Assembly (NCBI GenBank): GCA_012960755.1
Contig: DUAT01000072.1
Span: forward strand, 236,588-300,587
Reading direction: 5' to 3'
DNA length: 64,000 nt
DNA from: Gammaproteobacteria bacterium
GTDB taxonomy: Bacteria; Pseudomonadota; Gammaproteobacteria; Pseudomonadales; Azotimanducaceae_A
This document shows positions 9,577-17,123 of this stretch, piece by piece (position 1 is the first letter of the stretch; each line of letters starts with the position of its first letter). Both the position numbers and the translations under genes were made by a program. A model generated the notes under the pieces. That model was given only the letters and a program-made list of their open reading frames with translations, searched no databases and was not told the origin of the DNA.

Positions 9577-10515
9577 TTAGCCTCGCGGGTGATGGGTCTG
9601 ATGAAGCTGTTTCAATCTCTGCTGAGCCACATGGGTGTATATCTGAGTTGTGGACAGGTCACTATGCCCCAATAGCATCTGAACAACCCGCAGGTCTGCA
9701 CCGTGATTCAACAGATGAGTGGCAAATGCATGCCGAAGTGTATGGGGAGAGAGCTTTTTTACGATGCCAGCGGTCTGTGCGTGGAGCCTGATTCGATGCC
9801 AGAACGTCTGGCGAGTCATGGGTTTTGCCTGTGTACTCGGGAAGACAATATCCTGCTGGAGATTTTTCTTCAGCAGTTCCTGCCTCGCTTCCAACAGGTA
9901 TTTTTGAATCCAGGCGATAGCCTCTTCGCCTAACGGGACAAGACGCTCCTTATTACCCTTTCCCATTACACGTACCACACCCTGCCGAAGGTTAATATCC
10001 GTTAGCTTCAGGGTCACCAATTCCGTGACGCGTAATCCGCTTGCATACAAAACCTCAAGCATGGTCCGATCTCTTAATCCAATGGTTGTGGCTACATCCG
10101 GCGATCTGAGCAGTGCTTCGATATCTGTTTCTGTCAGGCTGTCGGGCAAAGGTCGTCCAAGTTTTGGATTCTCAATCTTCAACGTGGGATCTTCGCTGAT
10201 CACGTTTTCCCGTAACAGGTACCTGTACAGACCTCGCAAGCATGACAGGGCACGCGCAGTGGAACGCGCTTTGATTCCACGACCCATACGGTCCGCGAGG
10301 TACTGCGTCAGGTGCTGACGTTTGACGGCGATCAGGTCCCTTTTGCTTAACCAGTGGTTAAATGCCTCGAGGTCCCGACGATAGGATTCCAGTGTATTCT
10401 GACTCAGGCCTTTTTCGAGCCAGAGAGCATCGAGAAATTTTTCGATTATCTGTTCATTTGTCGATTCTTCGAACAAGGTAGACATTCTAAGGCGGATATT
10501 CGGTGACAGGGTCAT
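9577..10515 (-). CDS. xerD: Tyrosine recombinase XerD
   Basis: XerD acts with XerC at dif to resolve chromosome dimers at the septum. The N-terminal SAM-like core-binding domain starts FLDALWLEKGLSQNTLESYR, and the catalytic domain carries the full set: Arg in YASGLRVTEL, Lys in MGKGNKERLVP, HTLRHAFATHLL, and LLGHSDLSTTQIYTH with the nucleophilic Tyr near the C-terminus. The next-door dsbC and the length (about 300) argue for XerD over XerC. The ATG at 10515 is the longest form; the ATG at 10485 (MSTLFEESTNEQ) is closer to the usual family N-terminus, and neither has a strong ribosome binding site. Confidence 0.95.
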   Translation of the reverse strand: MTLSPNIRLRMSTLFEESTNEQIIEKFLDALWLEKGLSQNTLESYRRDLEAFNHWLSKRDLIAVKRQHLTQYLADRMGRGIKARSTARALSCLRGLYRYLLRENVISEDPTLKIENPKLGRPLPDSLTETDIEALLRSPDVATTIGLRDRTMLEVLYASGLRVTELVTLKLTDINLRQGVVRVMGKGNKERLVPLGEEAIAWIQKYLLEARQELLKKNLQQDIVFPSTQAKPMTRQTFWHRIRLHAQTAGIVKKLSPHTLRHAFATHLLNHGADLRVVQMLLGHSDLSTTQIYTHVAQQRLKQLHQTHHPRG

Positions 10516-10594
10516 GTTTAGCTTAACGCAAACAAACTTCAGACAAAAACAGTAAATAAGACGCTGGCAAGTACAACGCGATTATAGTCTGTCC

Positions 10595-10736
10595 GGATTG
10601 GCTGGGCGGGTGTACGCTTTCCACACCGCATGAGGCTCGGCGCCCGCACCACATCCATGGGCCTGACTTTCGGCTGTCCTGGCCTTGAGTCGGGGACGCC
10701 GAGTCTGCGGCAAGCGTACACCCGCCCAGCCAATCC
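10595..10736. repeat. 142-bp hairpin element with perfect 25-bp terminal inverted repeats
   Basis: Bases 10595-10619 (GGATTGGCTGGGCGGGTGTA and five more) are the exact reverse complement of 10712-10736. Inside, 10626-10630 pairs with 10706-10710, 10636-10642 (CTCGGCG) with 10697-10703, and 10643-10646 with 10691-10694, so the whole element can fold into one long stem with small internal loops. It lies between the rplS terminator and xerD. Short open frames across it exist on both strands but look accidental. A non-autonomous mobile element, a REP-type repeat or a structured non-coding RNA all fit. Confidence 0.85.
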
Positions 10737-10817
10737 TAAATCTTCAAAAACACGTGAGTTAACCAAGATCATGCGAGTATCAAAGCCAGTTCTTGCTCCT
10801 GGCAAGCAGAACGCAAA

Positions 10818-10839
10818 ACGCCGCGAATAATCACGGCGT
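10818..10839 (-). terminator. Terminator of the rpsP-rimM-trmD-rplS operon
   Basis: ACGCCG (10818-10823) pairs with CGGCGT (10834-10839) around a ten-base loop; read on the minus strand the stem ends in TTTT. It lies about 20 bases after the rplS stop. Confidence 0.65.
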
Positions 10840-10859
10840 CTGGTTTTTCTGCAATATAC

Positions 10860-11213
10860 TTACTTGGCGAGTTTTTCCTTAATGCGAGCCGCTCGACCAC
10901 TGAGTTCCCGTAGATAGTAGAGCTTTGCCTGTCGCACATCACCCCGGCGCTTGACCGTGATGGAATCGATGATCGGACTGTGAGTCTGGAATGATCTCTC
11001 TACACCGACGCCATGGGAGATTTTACGCACAGTAAAGGCGGAATTAATCCCTCTATTACGCTTGCCGATAACAACGCCCTCGAAGGCCTGCAGTCTTTCA
11101 CGCGTACCTTCCTTTACTTTTACCTGCACCACAAGTGTGTCACCGGAACCGAAGTCAGGCACATCCTGCTTAAGCTGTGCATTCTCAATATCAGCAAATA
11201 TTTTGTTTTTCAT
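10860..11213 (-). CDS. rplS: 50S ribosomal protein L19
   Basis: L19 sits at the 30S-50S interface. The 117-residue product shows the family motifs [23 protein letters not shown] in part, [32 protein letters not shown] and [19 protein letters not shown]. It is the last gene of the rpsP operon, four bases after trmD, and is followed by an intrinsic terminator. Confidence 0.98.
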   Translation of the reverse strand: MKNKIFADIENAQLKQDVPDFGSGDTLVVQVKVKEGTRERLQAFEGVVIGKRNRGINSAFTVRKISHGVGVERSFQTHSPIIDSITVKRRGDVRQAKLYYLRELSGRAARIKEKLAK

Positions 11214-11216
11214 CGT

Positions 11217-11975
11217 TCAATCCTCAAGTTCACGTATCTGTTTGAGATCTTCAAGATACTCATTCAGTAAATTCTGTTCCGCCTCATTCAATTCAAGGCT
11301 GTCGAGCAAATCCGGACGCCTTAAAAAGGTTCGCCCCAGAGACTGCTTTAAACGCCAATGACTAATCGCTTCATGATTACCCGACAACAGTACATCTGGC
11401 ACTTTAACACCATCGACCGTATCCGGCCTTGTGTAGTGCGGGTAATCCAGCAAACCACTCACAAATGAATCGCTGGCAACCGATTCCGCATCACCCACCG
11501 CACCGGGTTGTAACCGGGTCATGCCATCAATCAAAACCATGGCGGGCAGTTCACCACCGGACAACACGTAGTCACCAATGGAATATTCTTCGTCGATCTC
11601 TGTTTCGATCAGACGCTCATCGATACCTTCGTATCTTCCTGCTACCAGGATAATCTCTTTCCTGGACCCCAATTCAGCCAGCTTCTGCTGATCAACTTTT
11701 TTACCCTGGGGTGAAAGATAAATCACCCGGCAGCCTTCACCCGCTTGCTCTTTTGCTGATTGAATAGCAGCCTTCAAGGGACCCACTTTCATCAACATGC
11801 CCGGGCCACCGCCATAAGGCTTATCATCCACCGTCGAGTGTTTATCGGTGGTAAAATCTCTCGGATTCCAAAAATCCAGTCTTACTATCCCCGACTCAAC
11901 TGCTCTTCGGGTAATGCCGAATGCTGTGATCGCCTGAAACATCTCCGGGAAGAGCGTCACAACACCAATCCACAT
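11217..11975 (-). CDS. trmD: tRNA (guanine37-N1)-methyltransferase TrmD
   Basis: TrmD methylates G37 of tRNAs reading CNN codons, preventing +1 frameshifting. The deep trefoil-knot SPOUT fold is recognisable: [13 protein letters not shown] at the start, [46 protein letters not shown] and [10 protein letters not shown]. The length is 252. The ATG is preceded by AAAGGAAAG. It is separated from rimM by 86 bases that hold two hairpins, unusually wide for this operon. Confidence 0.98.
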   Translation of the reverse strand: MWIGVVTLFPEMFQAITAFGITRRAVESGIVRLDFWNPRDFTTDKHSTVDDKPYGGGPGMLMKVGPLKAAIQSAKEQAGEGCRVIYLSPQGKKVDQQKLAELGSRKEIILVAGRYEGIDERLIETEIDEEYSIGDYVLSGGELPAMVLIDGMTRLQPGAVGDAESVASDSFVSGLLDYPHYTRPDTVDGVKVPDVLLSGNHEAISHWRLKQSLGRTFLRRPDLLDSLELNEAEQNLLNEYLEDLKQIRELED

Positions 11976-11989
11976 ATGGCTTTCCTTTC

Positions 11990-12009
11990 AAAAAACCTGC
12001 CCTAACAGG
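11990..12009 (-). terminator. Small hairpin with six T's directly upstream of trmD
   Basis: On the minus strand CCTG-TTAGGG-CAGG is followed by TTTTTT and then the trmD ribosome binding site. The stem is only four pairs plus a possible wobble pair, so it may be an attenuator, a weak terminator or chance. Confidence 0.35.
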
Positions 12010-12016
12010 CTGCCAG

Positions 12017-12061
12017 GGAACCTGATTAAGTTCGGTATGCCGCATCTCAATCAGAGGTTCC
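12017..12061 (-). other. Imperfect hairpin at the rimM 3' end
   Basis: GGAACCTGATT (12017-12027) pairs with AATCAGAGGTTCC (12049-12061) with a two-base bulge. It starts immediately after the rimM stop codon and could set the mRNA boundary between rimM and trmD. Confidence 0.4.
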
Positions 12062-12571
12062 TTAGAAATCGGCGTCCCAGGCGACCAGCATTTTACCCTG
12101 TTCAAGATCAACCTCTAGAATGACCTTGTCCTCGACATAGGGAATAAGTCGTTCCCTGTCATCGATACTCTTGTCTGTTGCCGCGACGACCAGTACATCA
12201 TTGGCTCCGGTTTCCAGCACACTACTGACCTTGCCAAGCAATTCAGACGCTTCGTTGTAAACCGCCAAACCTTCCAATTGAATCCAGAAAAACTCACCCT
12301 GCTCGAGGTCCGGCAGTTGTTCTTTTTCGATCCAGATTTCGTAACCAATCAGTGATTCTGCCTGGTTACGATCCTCAAACCCTTCCGGTAACACGACAAT
12401 TCCCTTACCGTGTACCTTACCCTGCCTGAGCTTCAAATCTTGTTTAGAGCCCTTCTTCCTGATCGTCCAGGGGGCGTATTCCAGTATCTGTTCGACCGGT
12501 GAGGTGTATGAATAGACCTTGACCCACCCTTTGATGCCATAGGCAGCATTGATCTTACCGACAAGTAGCAC
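12062..12571 (-). CDS. rimM: 16S rRNA processing factor RimM
   Basis: RimM helps mature the 30S head domain and binds S19. The N-terminal RimM beta-barrel is seen as VGKINAAYGIKGWVKVYSYT and the C-terminal PRC-barrel as GEFFWIQLEGLAVY and LIPYVEDKVILEVD. The length of 169 is typical. The start is GTG at 12571; an in-frame TAA directly precedes it, so nothing longer is possible. It lies 33 bases after rpsP in the same operon. Confidence 0.97.
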   Translation of the reverse strand: MLLVGKINAAYGIKGWVKVYSYTSPVEQILEYAPWTIRKKGSKQDLKLRQGKVHGKGIVVLPEGFEDRNQAESLIGYEIWIEKEQLPDLEQGEFFWIQLEGLAVYNEASELLGKVSSVLETGANDVLVVAATDKSIDDRERLIPYVEDKVILEVDLEQGKMLVAWDADF

Positions 12572-12604
12572 TTATCTAACGCTAACTGGCGCGAACAAAA
12601 CGAC

Positions 12605-12871
12605 TTAAGCGGCAACTTCCTGTGTCGTCGCCTTTCTGTATTGCCTGACGATCTTATTTACTCGATCACTCGACTGTGCGCCCTGTTTAACCCAATGATC
12701 GAATCGTTCGAGATCAACCCGGGAATTTTCTTCAGCACCGCGGGCAATCGGGTTAAAGAACCCAATACGCTCTATAAATCGACCATCACGAGATACTCGA
12801 CTGTCCGCCACAGTAATATGATAAAAAGGCCGCTTCTTACTGCCACCTCTGGATAACCGAATGATTACCAT
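12605..12871 (-). CDS. rpsP: 30S ribosomal protein S16
   Basis: S16 is a small-subunit assembly protein. The product begins [19 protein letters not shown], the standard N-terminus, followed by [22 protein letters not shown] use the ATG at 12871 because AAGGAA lies upstream and it gives an 88-residue protein of normal length; the frame stays open to 12976 but that extension has no family match. It is the first gene of the rpsP-rimM-trmD-rplS operon. In most relatives ffh lies just upstream; here the polysaccharide island separates them. Confidence 0.97.
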   Translation of the reverse strand: MVIIRLSRGGSKKRPFYHITVADSRVSRDGRFIERIGFFNPIARGAEENSRVDLERFDHWVKQGAQSSDRVNKIVRQYRKATTQEVAA

Positions 12872-12932
12872 GTCTTTGATTTCCTTTAAAAAATTCGTTT
12901 TAGCTAGCGTATCGGCTGCCGAAAGGGCCGCT

Positions 12933-12961
12933 ATTGTACACAGAAAGGGTGGTATATTAAA
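12933..12961 (-). promoter_or_regulatory. Possible sigma70 promoter of the rpsP operon
   Basis: TACAAT (12938-12933) as -10 box, with a weak TTTAAT 17 bases upstream as -35. It lies about 60 bases before the rpsP ATG. Once the ffh-rpsP link is broken the operon needs its own promoter, and this is the best candidate I see. Confidence 0.3.
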
Positions 12962-13028
12962 ACCCTTTGAAAGCACAACCGCCCCAGCCAGGTGATACTA
13001 CTTGGATTTCGGCCTGAAATGCAGTGAT

Positions 13029-13772
13029 TTACTTATTCACCAGCATTCTGAACTTCTCCCGAATGAGCAAACCAAAGAAAATCGCGTTTGTTTTAAGATA
13101 GCGCTTCCACATTCTCCGGGGTTCCTGAAATACTCGGAATAACCATTCCAAACCCAGTATCTGCATCCAGCGTGGCGCGCGACGAACTTTGCCGGAGAAT
13201 ACATCGAAGGTGCCACCGACGCCCATCACAAAGTCGATTCCCATTTTCCGGCTCCACTTGCTGATAAAGTTCTCTTTTTGGGGTGAACTCATTGCGACAA
13301 AGAGAAATCTCGCGCCAGAAGCACGAATCTGGTCGACGACTGATTTTTCATCATCCCAGAAGTAACCATGGTGGCTGCCGCCAATGAGTATGTCCGGGTA
13401 CATTTTAAGAATTCGAAAAGTTGTCTGGACCAAAACCGACGGGGTCGCGCCGAGCAGGAAAATCCGATAACCCCGGTCAGAACACAGTTTCAATAGCTGT
13501 TCGAACAGGTCAATGCCGGACACCCGCTCAGGTATGTCATAACCGAGCATTCTGGCGCCGAAAACCACACCCATACCATCGATGTTAATCACATCACACT
13601 CAGTCACTGAGCGTTTTAGATAGGCATCACTTTGTATATTGACCAGTTTCGCAACATTAACCACCGAGTGCTGCGTATACGTCCCCTGCTCCACCCGATC
13701 TGCGATGAAGCTGACGGTCTCATCCATCGTTGCGACATCCATGGCGCAATCGAGAAAGTGAATTCGCTTCAC
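13029..13772 (-). CDS. WecG/TagA/CpsF family glycosyltransferase
   Basis: Members add the second sugar (such as ManNAcA or ManNAc) to an undecaprenyl-diphosphate-linked sugar at the inner face of the cytoplasmic membrane. Family signatures: NVAKLVNIQ, NIDGMGVVFGARMLG, RVSGIDLFEQL, FLLGATPSV, the SPQKENFI segment, and the hallmark GVGGTFDVFSGKVRRAPRWM followed by LEWLFRVFQEPRRMWKRYL. The start is GTG at 13772, sharing GTGA with the stop of the preceding gene, so the two are translationally coupled. It is the last gene of the polysaccharide island, about 160 bases before rpsP. Confidence 0.92.
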   Translation of the reverse strand: MKRIHFLDCAMDVATMDETVSFIADRVEQGTYTQHSVVNVAKLVNIQSDAYLKRSVTECDVINIDGMGVVFGARMLGYDIPERVSGIDLFEQLLKLCSDRGYRIFLLGATPSVLVQTTFRILKMYPDILIGGSHHGYFWDDEKSVVDQIRASGARFLFVAMSSPQKENFISKWSRKMGIDFVMGVGGTFDVFSGKVRRAPRWMQILGLEWLFRVFQEPRRMWKRYLKTNAIFFGLLIREKFRMLVNK

Positions 13773-14944
13773 ACCTCTTCCTCATCAATACATCTGGCTA
13801 ACAACATAAAACTAAGGTAAGCCCAGGATTGGGTCCATCGAATATAGTCAATTCGATTTTTCAACCATCTGCCTCTCTGGTAGATAAACTTCATGTCTTC
13901 TGTTGAGTAGAGACTCTCGATAGCCCGACCAGCGATTTTTTTCGCCAGTGCCAGATCGGATCGCATGTCGGCGATGTTCAGCAACGTTATAATGCCTTGC
14001 GAAAAGCTGTGCATGTCCAGCGGGTAGACCCTGTCCTGGTAGTATTTCGCTGTGCCGTCTTCCAGGAAAAAATTCTCTCGATAATATTTCATTCCTACAT
14101 TGATGTTGTCGTCAAATTCATCGGTAGCCACAGATTTTCTTAGCAGGTTCAGGGCTTCGAGATTAAAGCCGGTGTGAAATCCATCCACGAACTGATGGTG
14201 GGGCATTTGACCGTAACTCCAGGCACCACTATCGGATTGTTCCGCAACTGAAGTCCTGGCATTTATTATCGCCGAATCCACCAGTGTTGAATCATTCAAC
14301 TCGCTACCAGCCAACCCGACCCACGCCGCACCCCAAAGATTGGCGTTGTGTACAAACGTTTCATCGTCGGGAATGTAGGCATAAAACTGGCTGCCATACC
14401 TGGAAACCTGCAGATGACGGTGAATAAAGTGACCTGCTTCAATGGCAATGTTTCGATACCCGTCTTTTCCCAGCAGTTCGCCACTATTAAAAAGTGCCCG
14501 CGCAACATAGCAGGTTGTAATCAGATTGGGCGTTCCTTTTTGAACGAAGAACGCCCTCGATTGCCAATCAAAATTGTAGCCCCAGCAACTGTACGTCCAC
14601 TTTATGCGATCGCATCTTTGATCAGCCAACCAATCACAAAGATTGATGATTTCATCAACAAGATCGTTACTCTTCGTACGCCTGACCTCTTCTATCATCC
14701 CGAGTACTGTTAGCGCTACCCCCTTTGGATTGCGGGTTTTACCCACAAGTGATATAGGTCGAACGTTCACTGGCGATCTTTTACAAAATTGCTGCCAGGC
14801 CAGTCGGGTCAGATAGAAGTGGTTTAACCCGGTCGCCCTGAATAACTTACTGTTGAGTCCATCGAATGGATCAAAACCGGCGTAATTTTCCCTCGCCATT
14901 GATGTGCGCAGAGCAAGTGCAATCTGCGTAATCTGTTTCTCCAT
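13769..14944 (-). CDS. Polysaccharide-biosynthesis protein, alpha/alpha-toroid, VpsJ-like
   Basis: A 391-residue soluble protein without signal peptide or membrane segment. It is rich in Trp/Tyr and in repeated helix-turn-helix units with motifs such as NPKGVAL, TYSCWGYNFDWQSR, TPNLITTCYVARAL, GAWSYG, HHQFVDGFHTGFNLEAL and YPLDMHSFSQGI, the pattern of six-hairpin toroid proteins. Such proteins occur in exopolysaccharide clusters (VpsJ in Vibrio); from memory some databases call them delta-aminolevulinate dehydratase, which the sequence does not support. I infer a role in sugar-chain modification or binding. The gene is coupled to the WecG-type gene downstream by a four-base overlap. Confidence 0.6.
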   Translation of the reverse strand: MEKQITQIALALRTSMARENYAGFDPFDGLNSKLFRATGLNHFYLTRLAWQQFCKRSPVNVRPISLVGKTRNPKGVALTVLGMIEEVRRTKSNDLVDEIINLCDWLADQRCDRIKWTYSCWGYNFDWQSRAFFVQKGTPNLITTCYVARALFNSGELLGKDGYRNIAIEAGHFIHRHLQVSRYGSQFYAYIPDDETFVHNANLWGAAWVGLAGSELNDSTLVDSAIINARTSVAEQSDSGAWSYGQMPHHQFVDGFHTGFNLEALNLLRKSVATDEFDDNINVGMKYYRENFFLEDGTAKYYQDRVYPLDMHSFSQGIITLLNIADMRSDLALAKKIAGRAIESLYSTEDMKFIYQRGRWLKNRIDYIRWTQSWAYLSFMLLARCIDEEEV

Positions 14945-15492
14945 TAAGCTCCCAAAAACTGCTGTCAGGTGGATTGATGGTTCTACTGCAAACCAACATT
15001 AGTTAAACTGCTTACTCATCAGCCGTATAAAAGGTTTCATTTTTGAAATTCTTAGCAAGAACTTACCAATCATACCGACTTACAGAGTTTATCGTAACAG
15101 TCAGCAAAATTACCTTTCCATTGAGTTCACACCCGTCACCACCCACGTGGAAGCGACGTGCCAGCGTAGGCGTGACCTAATGACTTTTCTAAGGGGTGAC
15201 CCTCCTCACGACAGGTCGATCAATATTTACCAGATCGCGCTGCTGTGAAAGTTGACGGGACAACAGTGATCGCTACTCTAAAAAGATTCGGCAAAGACGT
15301 CCGCGTTTTTTGGCATGGGCGAGTATGTGTAACGCAGTGGGGAACATGGGACACTTGAACCGTCACTATGGGGCTACTAAACTATAAAACCATAGAGAAG
15401 TCGTGAGATTGGCCATATCGGAGCTGGTTGAAATACATTCAACGTGCTCGAAAAAGAAATAGACTAATATGAAATCAAGGATCCGGCGTTAG
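14945..15492. other. 548-bp non-coding gap inside the polysaccharide island
   Basis: No convincing gene. It separates two divergent units (VpsJ-like leftward, methyltransferase rightward) and must hold both promoters, but I see no strong -35/-10 pair. GTTGAA (15427-15432) and TTCAAC (15438-15443) form a small palindrome before the methyltransferase. A 50-codon open stretch on the plus strand ending near 15358 (containing TTVIATLKRFGKDVRVFW) has no recognisable relatives and no start signal and could be a gene remnant. Confidence 0.4.
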
Positions 15493-16320
15493 ATGGCTCG
15501 TGTAGACGAGATTGCTTTGTACTTCAACGGTCATGAATTGATCGGCGATACCTTCAGCCATGATGAAATTGAACAATGGTTTGAGCAGGAGGTTGAAGGC
15601 TACTTCGGATTGTATGGAAATGCCGAGGAAAGAAAAGCATACGGGAACCATGCGCTAAACGCGCACTACTTATTCAAGCATCTGCCCGATGGAGACTTCC
15701 CCGTTGTCATGGGCCTCGGGAGCGGTAATGGTGATGAGTTTGAGCCAATCGCCGCACGGTGCGGAAAAATCACCATTGTCGATCCATCTGATGGGCATAG
15801 TGATACTGTTAGGTGGGGTGTTGATATTGCTTATGAAAAAGCTGTCAATTCAGGGGTGCTTGGCTTTGAAGATGATACCTTTGATCTCATTGTGTGCTTC
15901 TCGTGTCTGCATCATATTCCCAACGTCAGTTTTGTCGTCTCAGAATTGTTCCGCGTATTGAAACCCGGTGGCACAATCCTGATCAGGGAGCCGATTATTT
16001 CCATGGGGGATTGGCGAGCGCCGAGGCTGGGTTTGACAAGGAATGAGAGGGGATTGCCGCTATTATTGTTTCAGAACATGATGGATAGGGCAGGATTCAC
16101 GACGCGTTCGTTGAAGGTTTGTTCGTTTCCTTTGTTGGAACGACTAAAACCATTCTTTACTGGCGGGGTTTACAACAATCGGGCGGTTGTTTTGTTGGAT
16201 GACCTGTTATCGCGGCTGACTCTTGTTAATTATCGTTACCATGCCACGAGTGTGTGGCATAAGTTTCGGCCGGTGGCGGTTTCGATTGTTGCGATGAAGA
16301 GTGCTGCGAAGAAAGGTTGA
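15493..16320 (+). CDS. Class I SAM-dependent methyltransferase
   Basis: A Methyltransf_11-type domain: the glycine-rich SAM loop is VVMGLGSGNGDEFEP (around residue 70), the acidic residue is in ITIVDPSDG, and post-I motifs are FDLIVCFSCLHHIPNV and LFRVLKPGGTILIREP. The C-terminal part is longer than the catalytic core and may bind the acceptor. Being in the island suggests methylation of a sugar or polysaccharide end. ATG with AAGGA about eleven bases upstream. The gene runs against its neighbours, its stop lying only 14 bases from that of the converging GT2 gene. Confidence 0.85.
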   Translation: MARVDEIALYFNGHELIGDTFSHDEIEQWFEQEVEGYFGLYGNAEERKAYGNHALNAHYLFKHLPDGDFPVVMGLGSGNGDEFEPIAARCGKITIVDPSDGHSDTVRWGVDIAYEKAVNSGVLGFEDDTFDLIVCFSCLHHIPNVSFVVSELFRVLKPGGTILIREPIISMGDWRAPRLGLTRNERGLPLLLFQNMMDRAGFTTRSLKVCSFPLLERLKPFFTGGVYNNRAVVLLDDLLSRLTLVNYRYHATSVWHKFRPVAVSIVAMKSAAKKG

Positions 16321-16334
16321 GGTCGAGTTCAATT

Positions 16335-17123
16335 CTAACGCTTCGCCAGAAACTTCTGAAAAACCAACCTGAGATCGTAGGCATACCTGCGCAGGGGCGG
16401 CTTAAGTTTGTTCCGATATTTGCTTCGAACGGACAGCAGGGTATCAAAATACCGCTCGGAGGGAAACGAGGCGAACTTTCGTGTCGAGCCGGAAGTCCTT
16501 GAGATAAAGGTCGTGCCGCTGCACCGCATCACGCTCCCCGCCACCAACGCGCGGAAATACAGATCCAGATCAACGCACACATCCAGCGACTCGTCATAAC
16601 CGCCTAATCGAAGCAGGAGGTCGCGCTTAATTGCCATTGTCGAGTGGGTCAGCGGATTGGTTTTGTACAGTAACGCAGCGGTGACCGTTTCAGTCGAGCT
16701 ATCGGTTGAGTCTTCGGTTTGGTCATTTAATTGTTGCACGGAATATTGGGAAACATCTGTGACAAGATTTGCATGCCCAAACACGACTTCACATTCCTTT
16801 AGCATCTCAACTGATGCCTGAAACCTGGCAGGCGTGCTCACATCGTCCGCATCATTGATAAATATCGTCTCACCGGTTGAATGATGTAGTGCCAGGTTGA
16901 GGGCTTTCGCCCGGCCGATTTTCCCAGGGCTTATCAGGTTTACTGAGTCCAGTTTAAAGTTTTCGATCTCCTTCACCGTGTTGTCGGTCGAGCCGTCGTC
17001 AACGATAATGACTTCTGTCTCAGCGCCTGTGATGGCCTTCAGCTGCTCGAGCACCAGCCCAATGGTACTTTCTGAGTTGTAAACAGTGATAATCACTGAA
17101 TGTTTGGCAGCGATGGGGGTCAT
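16335..17123 (-). CDS. Family 2 glycosyltransferase
   Basis: A GT-A fold inverting glycosyltransferase. The nucleotide-sugar domain starts SVIITVYNSESTIGLVLEQL, with EVIIVDDGSTDNT, the IGRAKALNLAL segment, and the metal-binding INDADDVSTPARF. There is no transmembrane segment, so it would work at the membrane face on a lipid-linked glycan. I place the start at the ATG at 17123, because ATGA there overlaps the stop of the upstream gene, a typical coupled arrangement; an upstream ATG at 17180 adds 19 residues inside that gene. The product is 262 residues. Confidence 0.9.
   Translation of the reverse strand: MTPIAAKHSVIITVYNSESTIGLVLEQLKAITGAETEVIIVDDGSTDNTVKEIENFKLDSVNLISPGKIGRAKALNLALHHSTGETIFINDADDVSTPARFQASVEMLKECEVVFGHANLVTDVSQYSVQQLNDQTEDSTDSSTETVTAALLYKTNPLTHSTMAIKRDLLLRLGGYDESLDVCVDLDLYFRALVAGSVMRCSGTTFISRTSGSTRKFASFPSERYFDTLLSVRSKYRNKLKPPLRRYAYDLRLVFQKFLAKR

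Noticed and set aside
10595..10736. Integron attC-like recombination site
   Set aside because: The size and fold resemble an attC, but I do not see the conserved RYYYAAC / GTTRRRY end boxes, and there is no integrase or cassette array.
10539..10830. Overlapping 88- and 66-codon frames on both strands between rplS and xerD
   Set aside because: They arise from the GC-rich 142-bp inverted-repeat element; open frames on both strands of a palindrome are expected and neither has a start signal.
14945..15492. JUMPstart/ops element expected before polysaccharide operons
   Set aside because: I looked for GGCGGTAG-type sequences on both strands in the island gaps and found none.
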